Of a stretch of DNA of 6,096 nucleotides, positions 1-6,046 are shown in pieces. Numbering within the stretch: the stretch's first letter is position 1; each line of letters starts with the position of its first letter. A model generated the notes under the pieces. It was not told the DNA's origin. It saw nothing but the letters and a program-made list of their open reading frames with translations, and ran no database searches. This DNA comes from CALMEH01 sp964548225 (lineage in GTDB: Bacteria; Acidobacteriota; Blastocatellia; Pyrinomonadales; Pyrinomonadaceae), in the NCBI GenBank assembly GCA_964548225.1, contig CAZJQP010000131.1:1-6096 (forward strand), written 5' to 3'. Both the position numbers and the translations under genes were made by a program.

Positions 1-2
1 AA

Positions 3-608
3 TTACTTTCATTCCCCCATTCTAGCAGAGTTTCTATTTCTGTCTTGGTATTAGAATCTAATAAGGATAAGTTAGAATTGGCTCGGAAAGAAGCTCTCAA
101 AAAAATTAAAATAACCCCTGAAATGATTTTAGGAACTGTCAAAAGTTATCCTAAGGAACTGTTTGATGCTGAGTTTAGGGTGATTAGAGATGCTCTCCAA
201 AGAAGAACGAAAGACGCAAACAAACAAATAAAGAAATCAAAGACTCTTTTGAATGCCGCTAATGCAAAAGGTGTAGTAATATTTCTGATAGACGGCTTTT
301 ATAGTATTAGTCCTTTTCTAACCATCGAATTATTATATGAGCCTTTGTCACGTCAATTCTCTGCCGTTGACTCAATGATATTTCTTAATTTTCGCAGAAA
401 AGTAACACTCAATTTAGATGATGGTCCTTATGATTATTTTATTTACCAACCACGATTTAAAGAAACTCCTTCTAACCAGTTTGCGGATTTTATAGACCGT
501 TTAGGCAAAAAATGGTTTGAATATATGCAACTCTTATCTGGAAAAAGGTTTGATAAACATATTCTTTCCTATGATTCTCGCAATCTTTCAGGGGGCATTT
601 GGAAATAG
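3..608 (+). CDS. Hypothetical protein, C-terminal part (5' end lies outside the window)
   Basis: I do not recognise this gene with confidence. The frame is open from the first complete codon at 3 to the TAG at 606-608 and has no in-frame ATG near its beginning. The first possible start is a TTG at 45 with no ribosome binding site, so the gene most likely begins before the window. Counted from that TTG, residues 1-70 are lysine-rich and charged and look helical. A hydrophobic beta-strand-like core follows at about 74-112, containing KGVVIFLIDGFYSISP and then SAVDSMIFLNFRRKV. The tail, about 113-187, is polar and aromatic. The core vaguely recalls soluble proteins of unknown function whose N-terminal half is nuclease-like, but that half is not visible here. 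There is no signal peptide or membrane segment in the visible part. Three sampled 60-base lines are only 33-35% G+C, against 43-50% in two sampled lines of the next gene, which suggests recent acquisition. It converges on the peptidase gene with a 22-bp gap and no clear terminator between them. Confidence 0.7.
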   Translation, partial: LLSFPHSSRVSISVLVLESNKDKLELARKEALKKIKITPEMILGTVKSYPKELFDAEFRVIRDALQRRTKDANKQIKKSKTLLNAANAKGVVIFLIDGFYSISPFLTIELLYEPLSRQFSAVDSMIFLNFRRKVTLNLDDGPYDYFIYQPRFKETPSNQFADFIDRLGKKWFEYMQLLSGKRFDKHILSYDSRNLSGGIWK

Positions 609-630
609 CTTGGATTTATTGAGAAAATTA

Positions 631-2433
631 TCATCTCAAAATCTTTTCATCAATCCGCGCAACAATCCGCCCGACGGGATACAGCCCGATTTTTTTATCG
701 AAATAGGGTGAGCGTTCGTAGAAAAAATTCAGACGCGCACGGGCGGATTTGGCGAAGTTTTCGTCTTTTAGTTTTTCTTCAAATTCTTTCCTTAAATTAG
801 CATCTTTTTCGAGCATTTCGCGGGCGAGATTTTCGACAACGTAGCCTTCGCCGTATTCTTTTTGCTCGAAGATTGCGCTGAAAAATCCCCAAAACATAAA
901 CGAATCGGGCGCGGCGGGTTCGAGCAGATGAATGGCGACATTTGCGGCTTCTTGTGTGAGCGGAATGATTATCGAATTTGCCGGAAAAGTGCGTGTTTCC
1001 TTGATTGGATTTGTTTTATATGAAAGAGTTACGCGCCCTTCAAACGATGCGGGCGAAAATTTCTGTTCGGTAAAACGATAGCTTTCAACTTCGATGGTCA
1101 GCGGTTTTGAAATGCGTTGAAACTTAACGCCGTGGGCTTCGAGGCGTTCGATAACTTCCTGCCATTGAGCCGGAACGATGTAATAAAGCGGCGGCGCGAC
1201 GGACGCGGTAATTTTTGCGTCATCAAAGCGCGGAATCGTGATATTGAGCGGTTTTGTGCCGTAAATAATTCGTTCCGCGCCCGAAATATCGCTCTTTTCT
1301 TTGCGGTATTCGATGCCTTTGAACTCGAACGGCGTTTGTTTTTCGGTGATGGAAAGTGCCAGCGGAAATTGGCGGTTTGCGTCGTAGGTTTTGAATTGAT
1401 TGAGCGTTTCTTCGTCCGCCTTTCGATTGGCTTCAAAAAGGCTCGATTTGGATTGATTTATTTCCTCAATCGTGTAGCGCAGAATATCGTAAGTTCCGTG
1501 AACACGCGATTTATATGGTTTTAGCGAATGAGTTTCAATCAACAATCCGGCGCGGTTTCTGAGCGGTGTGTAACCTGTCGCAAAACGCGGCGTGGCGATA
1601 AATGTGGCAACGCCGCCCGTAACTTCACGCCCCGCAAATTGAACGTAATGCGTCAAAAGATTGCCTTCCGATTCGACTTTCGGGACGATTTTGCCATCGA
1701 AATATTCGTCCATCCAATTTTTAATAAACGGTGAAACTTCGGCGTGATGCGCGTATTCGTAAGTTACGTTATATTGAAAATCCGCGCCGTCGGTAACGTG
1801 GCAATCAATAAAAAAATCGGGCTTCCATTCATTCCAAAGATTTAACCAAGCACGAGTTTCGGGCGCGTCCGCCTTCATATAGTCGCGGTTGAGATTTAAG
1901 TTTGTCGAAGTTGCACGAAAACCCATTTCGCTCGGACCGTTTTGATTGATGCGATTATACGGCGAAGACAATTCGTGTCCGTCCACATTGTAAATCGGCA
2001 CGAAAATTATCACGACATCTTTCAATAAATCGGCGCGTGTTTTCGTAATCGCAATATCACGAATCAAAGCGTAGCCCGCGTCTTTGCCGTCAATTTCGCC
2101 CGAATGAATGCCGCCTTGAATAAAGATAATCGCTTTGCCGCTTTTCTTCGCTTTTTCGGGCGTAAAATCTTTGTCCTTTGAAATAATCAAAAGCGGCATA
2201 TCGCGTCCTTCGCCCGATTTGCCGAAAGATTTATAAACGATTTGGTCCGATGCTTTGTCCAATTTTTGGGCAAAAGCAATCGTGTCGGCGTAGTTCCAAG
2301 TTCGTTGATAATCAGTCTGTTCGGCTAAAGTCTGCCAATCGGCAGGGATGTTTTTCGATTCGCTCTGGGCGATTGTATTCATAATTGATAAAAGGAAAAT
2401 AGCGGAAATTAAGAAAAGATTTCGGAAATTCAT
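631..2433 (-). CDS. Secreted M14-family zinc metallopeptidase (carboxypeptidase A-like)
   Basis: Predicted exported zinc exopeptidase that removes residues from peptide C-termini. Numbering here is from a GTG at 2451; I prefer the ATG at codon 7 (2433), because it opens a clean signal peptide, MNFRNLFLISAIFLLSIMN, with likely cleavage just after TIAQ. The M14 fold covers about residues 50-330. The HxxE zinc motif is in GGIHSGEIDG (H116, E119), the third ligand is the His of FFIDCHVTDG (H218), the substrate-binding Asn-Arg pair is in LNLNRDY (N188, R189), and the catalytic glutamate is in LLIETHSLKPY (E306). All key residues are present, so it should be active. About 270 residues of uncharacterised C-terminal region follow, which is common in bacterial M14 proteins of about 600 residues. 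There is no convincing Shine-Dalgarno sequence before the ATG. It stands alone: a 214-bp repeat-bearing spacer separates it from the upstream operon. The family call is firm; the substrate is unknown. Confidence 0.93.
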   Translation of the reverse strand: MNFRNLFLISAIFLLSIMNTIAQSESKNIPADWQTLAEQTDYQRTWNYADTIAFAQKLDKASDQIVYKSFGKSGEGRDMPLLIISKDKDFTPEKAKKSGKAIIFIQGGIHSGEIDGKDAGYALIRDIAITKTRADLLKDVVIIFVPIYNVDGHELSSPYNRINQNGPSEMGFRATSTNLNLNRDYMKADAPETRAWLNLWNEWKPDFFIDCHVTDGADFQYNVTYEYAHHAEVSPFIKNWMDEYFDGKIVPKVESEGNLLTHYVQFAGREVTGGVATFIATPRFATGYTPLRNRAGLLIETHSLKPYKSRVHGTYDILRYTIEEINQSKSSLFEANRKADEETLNQFKTYDANRQFPLALSITEKQTPFEFKGIEYRKEKSDISGAERIIYGTKPLNITIPRFDDAKITASVAPPLYYIVPAQWQEVIERLEAHGVKFQRISKPLTIEVESYRFTEQKFSPASFEGRVTLSYKTNPIKETRTFPANSIIIPLTQEAANVAIHLLEPAAPDSFMFWGFFSAIFEQKEYGEGYVVENLAREMLEKDANLRKEFEEKLKDENFAKSARARLNFFYERSPYFDKKIGLYPVGRIVARIDEKILR

Positions 2434-2441
2434 AGACCACA

Positions 2442-2469
2442 ATTTTACCACAAAGCGAGTTTGTGGTAA
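2442..2469 (-). promoter_or_regulatory. Putative promoter of the M14 peptidase, overlain by a palindrome
   Basis: On the minus strand a -35-like TTACCA (2469-2464) and a -10-like TAAAAT (2447-2442) are 16 bp apart. The -10 lies 8 bp before the ATG at 2433, so the transcript would be almost leaderless, which fits the missing Shine-Dalgarno sequence. A perfect inverted repeat, TTACCACAAA (2445-2454) and TTTGTGGTAA (2460-2469) around a 5-nt centre, spans the spacer and touches both boxes. That is how an operator for a dimeric repressor would sit. It could instead be a leftover of a dispersed hairpin repeat. The palindrome is directly visible; the promoter reading is inferred. Confidence 0.4.
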
Positions 2470-2522
2470 GACTCAGAACTCTTCAGTGCTAAGGTAAAAT
2501 CAGCAAGAGAGAAATCATCTAT

Positions 2523-2613
2523 CACCTTTGACCTATCACTTATCACTTATTCCGAATGTAAAAGCCTTTATCTCCGAAATAAGTGATAAATGAAAAGTGA
2601 TAGGTCAAAGGTG
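2523..2613. repeat. Long imperfect hairpin built from ATCACTT heptamers
   Basis: The arms are 2523-2551 and 2578-2613. The outer 12 bp pair perfectly (CACCTTTGACCT at 2523-2534 with AGGTCAAAGGTG at 2602-2613). The left arm then has two tandem ATCACTT copies (2535-2541, 2542-2548). On the opposite strand the right arm has three: two exact (2595-2601, 2581-2587) and a middle one with two changes (TTCATTT, 2588-2594). Pairing therefore gives about 29 bp with a 7-nt bulge and a 26-nt loop (2552-2577). It lies 35 bp past the stop of the PH-like gene, so it could act as an RNA 3' end or processing hairpin, but no U-tract follows it on the minus strand. It may belong to a dispersed intergenic repeat family. 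Confidence 0.75.
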
Positions 2614-2647
2614 TTCTGTCCGACTTTGCAGTAACTCTACTGAACTC

Positions 2648-3076
2648 TTAAAACTCCTTCGTTTCCGCTTCGCTTTCTTCAAAAAGGCTTCGCACGGGAA
2701 TCTGCGGCGGCGGCAGAGATTCTTGGTGTTCGGTTAAATCTTTTTGCAGTCTTTCGACAGCTTCGCGGGCGCGTTCAAAGTCGTCGCGTTTGATTTTCAG
2801 AGTGATTTTGCCGTCGCTGTTCGGCAGTTTTGCCAACTGATTGAAGTTTTTCAGACGAATTTCAATTTTTGCGCCGTATTTGAAAAGACCTTTGCGAAAT
2901 TTCACGTCCAAAATCTCGGCAAGCGCAATGCGGACTTCCGTAACGCCGCTTTTGATGATGCCGAAAAGTTTCGATTCAAACTCCAAAACGATTCCGGCGG
3001 ACGAAAATTTGCTCATTCCGTTGATTTCCGAAAGTCCGCTTTCGGTTTTAAATGGCACACCTGTAAAAGTTTGCAT
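2648..3076 (-). CDS. Small conserved hypothetical protein with a PH-like beta-barrel domain
   Basis: This encodes 142 residues, with no signal peptide and no membrane segment. About residues 26-96 alternate short hydrophobic strands: GIVLEFESKLFGI, TEVRIALAEILDVKFRKG, AKIEIRLKNF, GKITLKIKRDD. This is followed by a charged helix, DDFERAREAVERLQKDL (98-114), and a proline-rich then acidic disordered tail. Seven strands capped by one C-terminal helix is the pattern of bacterial PH-like domains, and I call it so on that basis; its ligand or partner is unknown. It starts at ATG 3076, six bases after the stop of the yqhA-like gene, with only a weak upstream purine stretch, so translation is probably coupled to that gene. 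It is the last gene of the nhaA block. An internal ATG at codon 21 is possible, but it would drop residues that look part of the domain's leading strand. Confidence 0.72.
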   Translation of the reverse strand: MQTFTGVPFKTESGLSEINGMSKFSSAGIVLEFESKLFGIIKSGVTEVRIALAEILDVKFRKGLFKYGAKIEIRLKNFNQLAKLPNSDGKITLKIKRDDFERAREAVERLQKDLTEHQESLPPPQIPVRSLFEESEAETKEF

Positions 3077-3082
3077 TGATTT

Positions 3083-3604
3083 CTATACGTCGGCGGCGCG
3101 TTTTTCGTTCGCGTGGCTGTCGGCGTTTTGTAATTCAATTTCCTTGACCTCTTTCTCTTTGATACTGACGAAATTAAAAGCCGTCAACGCAAGCGCGACC
3201 AACCCAATCGCCGCGCCGTAATAAAGCGTGTCAACCGCGTTCTCATATTTTAAGATTTTCTGCACGAATTTGACCGCCATTACCGGAATGATGACAAACG
3301 TAAATTTTGCCTTGAGTTCGGTCAAATCTCTGACCAACATCCAATCGGGAACTTCCAGACCACCGATAAAAAGTTCGTAGAGCGAAACGGCAACGACAAT
3401 CAAAGCCGTAGCGACGAGAAAGCAATCCAACGCCTCAAACAAAACATAAAGCGTCGGTTCGGCTTCATCAAATTTCGTCAAAGCCGTTTGCAAAACCTGC
3501 ACGGTTTTAACTGCGCCGAGAAAAAGCGAGGCAATCGCGCCCGCGAGCATTCCGAAAACACTGACAAGCGACAAATATCTTGCTTTTTCAATTAAAAATT
3601 TCAC
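3083..3604 (-). CDS. yqhA: YqhA/UPF0114-family inner-membrane protein
   Basis: This encodes a polytopic membrane protein of 173 residues, close to the usual length of the UPF0114 (YqhA) family, whose function is not firmly known. Hydrophobic segments lie at about 11-33, 57-81, 101-116 and 126-147. The family signature is clear in the middle: LFEALDCFLVATALIVVAVS, then LYELFIGGLEVPDWMLVRDL and TELKAKFTFVIIPVMAVKFV. The C-terminus (148-173) is a charged, probably cytosolic tail. The start is a GTG at 3604, four bases after the TAA of the TPR gene. The only Shine-Dalgarno-like run (AAAAAGG) abuts this GTG with no spacing, so initiation probably relies on coupling to the upstream gene, or a slightly later non-ATG codon is used. 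Its place between nhaA/TPR and the PH-like gene hints at a shared membrane task, which is inference only. Confidence 0.88.
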   Translation of the reverse strand: MKFLIEKARYLSLVSVFGMLAGAIASLFLGAVKTVQVLQTALTKFDEAEPTLYVLFEALDCFLVATALIVVAVSLYELFIGGLEVPDWMLVRDLTELKAKFTFVIIPVMAVKFVQKILKYENAVDTLYYGAAIGLVALALTAFNFVSIKEKEVKEIELQNADSHANEKRAADV

Positions 3605-3608
3605 CTTT

Positions 3609-4184
3609 TTAGAAACTGCTCGAAGGATTCAAAAGTTCCAACTTTTTCTTGCATCGGTCAATGCCTTCGCGGTATTTTTCGAGCTTTCCCGTGTCAAGCG
3701 TAACGATTGCCGCTTGTTGATAATAATCAATTGCGGCTTGCGGCTTGCCCATCATTTCATACATTATCGCGTATTCGTTGGCAACCGTGTCTTTGGCAAT
3801 TCCGGGCAGATTTGCAAGTTTATCGAGATGCGCCTTCAATTCTTCAAAACGCGCCTGATTTGAAAGAAAATAGGCGTAATTCAAATAAGCGGCGTTATAA
3901 TGCGGCGCATATTGCATCGCGGCTTTGTAATATTCTTCGGCACGAGCGGTGTTTTTATATTTCGTTTCATAAACCCAGCCGAGATGATTGTAAGCCTTGC
4001 CGAAACGCGGATTGCGCTTCAAAATCTGCGACAATTTTTCGACGGCTTCCATTACCACACCATCGTTCAAAAGACGGTCGGCGTTTGCGAACATTTCTTC
4101 GCATTCCATCTCCGCACGGTCGGGAAGCAAATTGCCGAACGGGTCGTTCAAATTAAAATTATCTTGTCCGTTTGTAATGTCCAT
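3609..4184 (-). CDS. Tetratricopeptide-repeat (TPR) protein
   Basis: This encodes a helical scaffold protein of 191 residues that probably mediates protein-protein contacts in the cytosol; no signal peptide or membrane segment is seen. About four TPR units are visible: residues 30-61 (ADRLLNDGVVMEAVEKLSQI then LKRNP), 64-97 (AYNHLGWVYETKYKNTARAE then EYYKAAMQYAP), a degenerate one at 98-129 (AAYLNYAYFLSNQARFEELK), and 134-167 (ANEYAIMYEMMGKPQAAIDY). The first 25 residues are polar and probably flexible, and a lysine-rich helix ends the protein. It starts at ATG 4184 with a weak GGA four bases upstream and lies 17 bp after the nhaA stop, so it is co-transcribed with nhaA. The repeat class is secure; the binding partner cannot be named, although NhaA and the YqhA-like protein are obvious candidates by position. 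Confidence 0.9.
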   Translation of the reverse strand: MDITNGQDNFNLNDPFGNLLPDRAEMECEEMFANADRLLNDGVVMEAVEKLSQILKRNPRFGKAYNHLGWVYETKYKNTARAEEYYKAAMQYAPHYNAAYLNYAYFLSNQARFEELKAHLDKLANLPGIAKDTVANEYAIMYEMMGKPQAAIDYYQQAAIVTLDTGKLEKYREGIDRCKKKLELLNPSSSF

Positions 4185-4201
4185 AATTCCAGTTGATTAT
4201 T

Positions 4202-5410
4202 TTATACTTCCGTTTCGTGAAAATCCATCGTTTCCATATCATCGTCCGATTCTTCGGGCTGTCCGAGAAGTTTGAGCCACAGGAAACCGATTGTTCCGGC
4301 AGTCAGAGAAGCGAGCAAAATTGCCATTTTCGAGCCGTTTATTTCGATTGGATTCGTGGCAAACGCAAGATTTGTAATAAAAATTGACATCGTAAAACCA
4401 ATGCCGCCAAGAAGTCCCGCGCCGAAAATATGTTTCCAATTCAAATCAAGCGGAAGTTTGCAAATGCCGACAGCAACCGCCACAAAACTCAAAAGCAAAA
4501 TTCCAATCGGTTTTCCGATAACCAAACCTGCCATAATTCCGATTTCGTTTGCGCCGGTAAGATTTGCGATTGATTCATTGCTGATAACGATTCCGGTGTT
4601 GGCAAGCGCGAAAATCGGCAAAATTATAAACGCCACAGGAAAATGCAAAGCGTGTTCGAGCTTGTGCGAAGGCGAATCTTCATCATCTTCGGTTGCCGAA
4701 AAAGGAATCGTAAATGCCAACAAAACGCCCGCAATCGTTGCGTGAACGCCGGATTTCAGCATTAAATACCAAAGCAACGCGCCGCCGATTAAATACGGAG
4801 AAAGTTTTTTTACGCCCGATTTTTTCAGCAAAAACAAAATTCCCAAAACAACAATCGCGCCGAAAAGATAAGTTGTCGAAAGCGTTGCGGTATAAAAAAC
4901 GGCGATGACGATAATCGCGCATAAATCGTCAATCACGGCAAGCGCAGTCAGAAAAACTTTCAACGAAGCCGGAACACGGCTTCCTAAAAGTGCGAGAACA
5001 CCGAGCGCAAATGCAATGTCGGTCGCCATCGGAATTCCGACTCCGCTTTGCGTCGGCGTTCCAGCGTTGAAAAAATAATGAATCAGCGCAGGCACGGCAA
5101 TTCCTCCAATCGCCGCAAAAATCGGCAGCAAGGCGTTTTTGAAATTTGAAAGCTCGCCGTTTTTCATCTCGCGTTCGAGTTCCAAACCGATTAGCAAAAA
5201 GAAAATCGCCATCAGCAAATCATTTACCCAATGCTCAATGCTCAAATTGCCGAGATACATTTTCCAAAACGCGGCGTAATTCTCGCCGAACATCGAGTTG
5301 GCAATAATGAGTGAAGCAACCGTGCAAATAATCATCACGATTCCACTCGCCTTTTCCGAGTCGAAAAATGCTTTGAATGATTTAGATAATTTTCTTTGAA
5401 CAACACCCAT
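4202..5410 (-). CDS. nhaA: Na+/H+ antiporter NhaA
   Basis: Inner-membrane antiporter that expels Na+ (or Li+) in exchange for protons and so controls cytoplasmic pH and sodium. Numbering is from a TTG at 5452 (416 residues), but I choose the ATG at 5410 (codon 15): the TTG lies inside the terminator hairpin, and the family N-terminus aligns from KAFFDSEKASGI. That gives 402 residues. The key residues are present: T144-D145 in PMATDIAFALG, the ion-binding pair D175-D176 in LAVIDDLCAI, and the lysine K314 in GLVIGKPIGI, matching E. coli D133, D163/D164 and K300. The glycine-rich segment GLLGGIGFTMSIF is also conserved. A loop at 252-262 and the C-terminal tail (PEESDDDMETMDFHETEV) are strongly acidic. 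It heads a four-gene block with the TPR, YqhA-like and PH-like genes. There is no Shine-Dalgarno sequence before the chosen ATG. Confidence 0.95.
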   Translation of the reverse strand: MGVVQRKLSKSFKAFFDSEKASGIVMIICTVASLIIANSMFGENYAAFWKMYLGNLSIEHWVNDLLMAIFFLLIGLELEREMKNGELSNFKNALLPIFAAIGGIAVPALIHYFFNAGTPTQSGVGIPMATDIAFALGVLALLGSRVPASLKVFLTALAVIDDLCAIIVIAVFYTATLSTTYLFGAIVVLGILFLLKKSGVKKLSPYLIGGALLWYLMLKSGVHATIAGVLLAFTIPFSATEDDEDSPSHKLEHALHFPVAFIILPIFALANTGIVISNESIANLTGANEIGIMAGLVIGKPIGILLLSFVAVAVGICKLPLDLNWKHIFGAGLLGGIGFTMSIFITNLAFATNPIEINGSKMAILLASLTAGTIGFLWLKLLGQPEESDDDMETMDFHETEV

Positions 5411-5417
5411 AACAACT

Positions 5418-5423
5418 ATTTTA
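5418..5423 (-). promoter_or_regulatory. Possible -10 box for a leaderless nhaA transcript
   Basis: TAAAAT on the minus strand ends 7 bp before the ATG at 5410. Such spacing would start transcription at or next to the start codon, which fits the absence of a Shine-Dalgarno sequence. No good -35 is visible at 16-18 bp; that position falls at the edge of the terminator hairpin. The call is weak. Confidence 0.25.
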
Positions 5424-5437
5424 GCCGTCATTTGCCC

Positions 5438-5483
5438 AAAGTAAAAAGGCAAAACTTACGAAATAGTTTTGCCTTTTTACTTT
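5438..5483 (-). terminator. Perfect 19-bp hairpin, probable bidirectional intrinsic terminator
   Basis: AAAGTAAAAAGGCAAAACT (5438-5456) pairs without mismatch with AGTTTTGCCTTTTTACTTT (5465-5483) across an 8-nt loop. On either strand the inner GGC/GCC stem is preceded by an A-tract and followed by a run of five T, the layout of an intrinsic terminator that works both ways. It begins 17 bp after the pmbA stop, so on the minus strand it should end pmbA transcription. It also ends only 27 bp before the nhaA ATG, so it would form the leader of any read-through transcript into nhaA. Confidence 0.85.
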
Positions 5484-5500
5484 TTGTTTTTGCCTTTAAA

Positions 5501-6046
5501 TCATTCGCCGCCGACGGTCATTTCTGAAATTAACAAAGTTGGCGAAGCGGTGCTGCCGAGTTTGAAACTCAAATCGTTGCCAATGGCTTGGACGTTTTTC
5601 AGGACTTTCAAGACATTTCCGGCAATCGTGATTTCTTGGACGGGATATGTTAATTCGCCGTTTTCAATCCAATAACCGCTCGCGCCTTGCGAAAAATCGC
5701 CCGTAACGGAATTTACGCCCGAACCGAACATTTCGGTCAAATACAAACCGTTTTTGACCGATTTGATGATGTCTTTCGGATTGTCTTTGCCGTTTTTCAA
5801 AAACAGATTCGTTGCACCGACACCGGGCGCAGCTTGATAGCTTCGTCCGGCGTTTCCGGTAACTTTTGCATTCAAACGTCTTGCCGAATACGAATCGCAA
5901 ACGTAAGTTTTCAAAATGCCGTTTTCGATAACTGTAACCGACGAAGACTTAACACCTTCGGCATCGAACGGGCGCGAAGCAAGACCGTCTTGAATTGTCG
6001 CATCATCAACGATTGTAATTGTCGGCGCGACAATTTCCTGCCCTAG
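5501..6046 (-). pseudogene. pmbA: pmbA/tldE (TldD/PmbA-family protein), 5' part removed by an IS insertion
   Basis: PmbA (TldE) is the partner of TldD in a heterodimeric cytosolic metalloprotease known for microcin B17 maturation and CcdA degradation in E. coli. TldD carries the zinc motif; none is seen here. The remaining 181 codons match the C-terminal domain: LGQEIVAPTITIVDD, GLASRPFDAEGV, IENGILKTYVCDSYSARRL, TGNAGRSY, then GLYLTEMFGSGVNSVTGDFS, QGASGYWIENGELTYPVQEI and TIAGNVLKVLKNVQAIGND, ending in SEMTVGGE and TGA. Full proteins have about 440-450 residues. Homology begins abruptly at the CTA GGG codons (6046-6041). Reading upstream, the frame continues only His-Ala and meets TAA at 6055-6053, inside sequence that looks like an IS end. 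The rest of the gene should lie beyond the element, outside the window. A TTG at 5914 could be mistaken for a start, but the family sequence plainly extends past it. Confidence 0.85.

Noticed and set aside
517..711. A 64-codon plus-strand frame crossing the end of the first gene and the 3' end of the peptidase gene
   Set aside because: It overlaps two better-supported genes, has no ribosome binding site and shows no recognisable domain.
1098..1734. Several open frames of 68-135 codons on both strands inside the M14 peptidase gene
   Set aside because: They are rich in Arg/Phe/Asn in a low-complexity way typical of off-frame reading, and the peptidase frame has all its catalytic residues.
2523..2613. 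CRISPR array or tRNA-like structure in the spacer
   Set aside because: The repeat units are only 7 bp, lack spacers and are in inverted arms. No cloverleaf or conserved tRNA bases are seen.
2629..2642. Small hairpin CAGTA-ACTC-TACTG just after the PH-like gene as a terminator
   Set aside because: A five-base stem with no T-tract is too weak to support.
2476..2649. Direct repeat GAACTCTT (2476-2483 and 2642-2649) flanking the spacer hairpin, as a possible target duplication of a small mobile element
   Set aside because: Only eight bases match, the copies lie 47 and 29 bp away from the hairpin ends, and one overlaps a stop codon. Chance is the simpler explanation.
2744..3221. Plus-strand open frames of 111 and 126 codons opposite the PH-like and yqhA-like genes
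   Set aside because: They are antisense to genes with family signatures, have skewed composition and lack start signals.
3707..4275. Plus-strand open frames of 92-149 codons opposite the TPR gene and the nhaA 3' end
   Set aside because: They are mirror frames of a clear TPR repeat protein, with no domains of their own.
4272..4922. Open frames opposite or out of frame within nhaA
   Set aside because: NhaA is complete and conserved throughout this stretch, so these frames are by-products.
5411..5452. Earlier nhaA starts, TTG at 5452 and ATG at 5431
   Set aside because: The TTG lies within the terminator stem, and family alignment begins near codon 15. The ATG at 5431 has no ribosome binding site, although it cannot be fully excluded.
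5664..6046. Off-frame and antisense open frames over the pmbA remnant
   Set aside because: The remnant matches the PmbA C-terminal domain codon by codon, and the alternatives show no family features.
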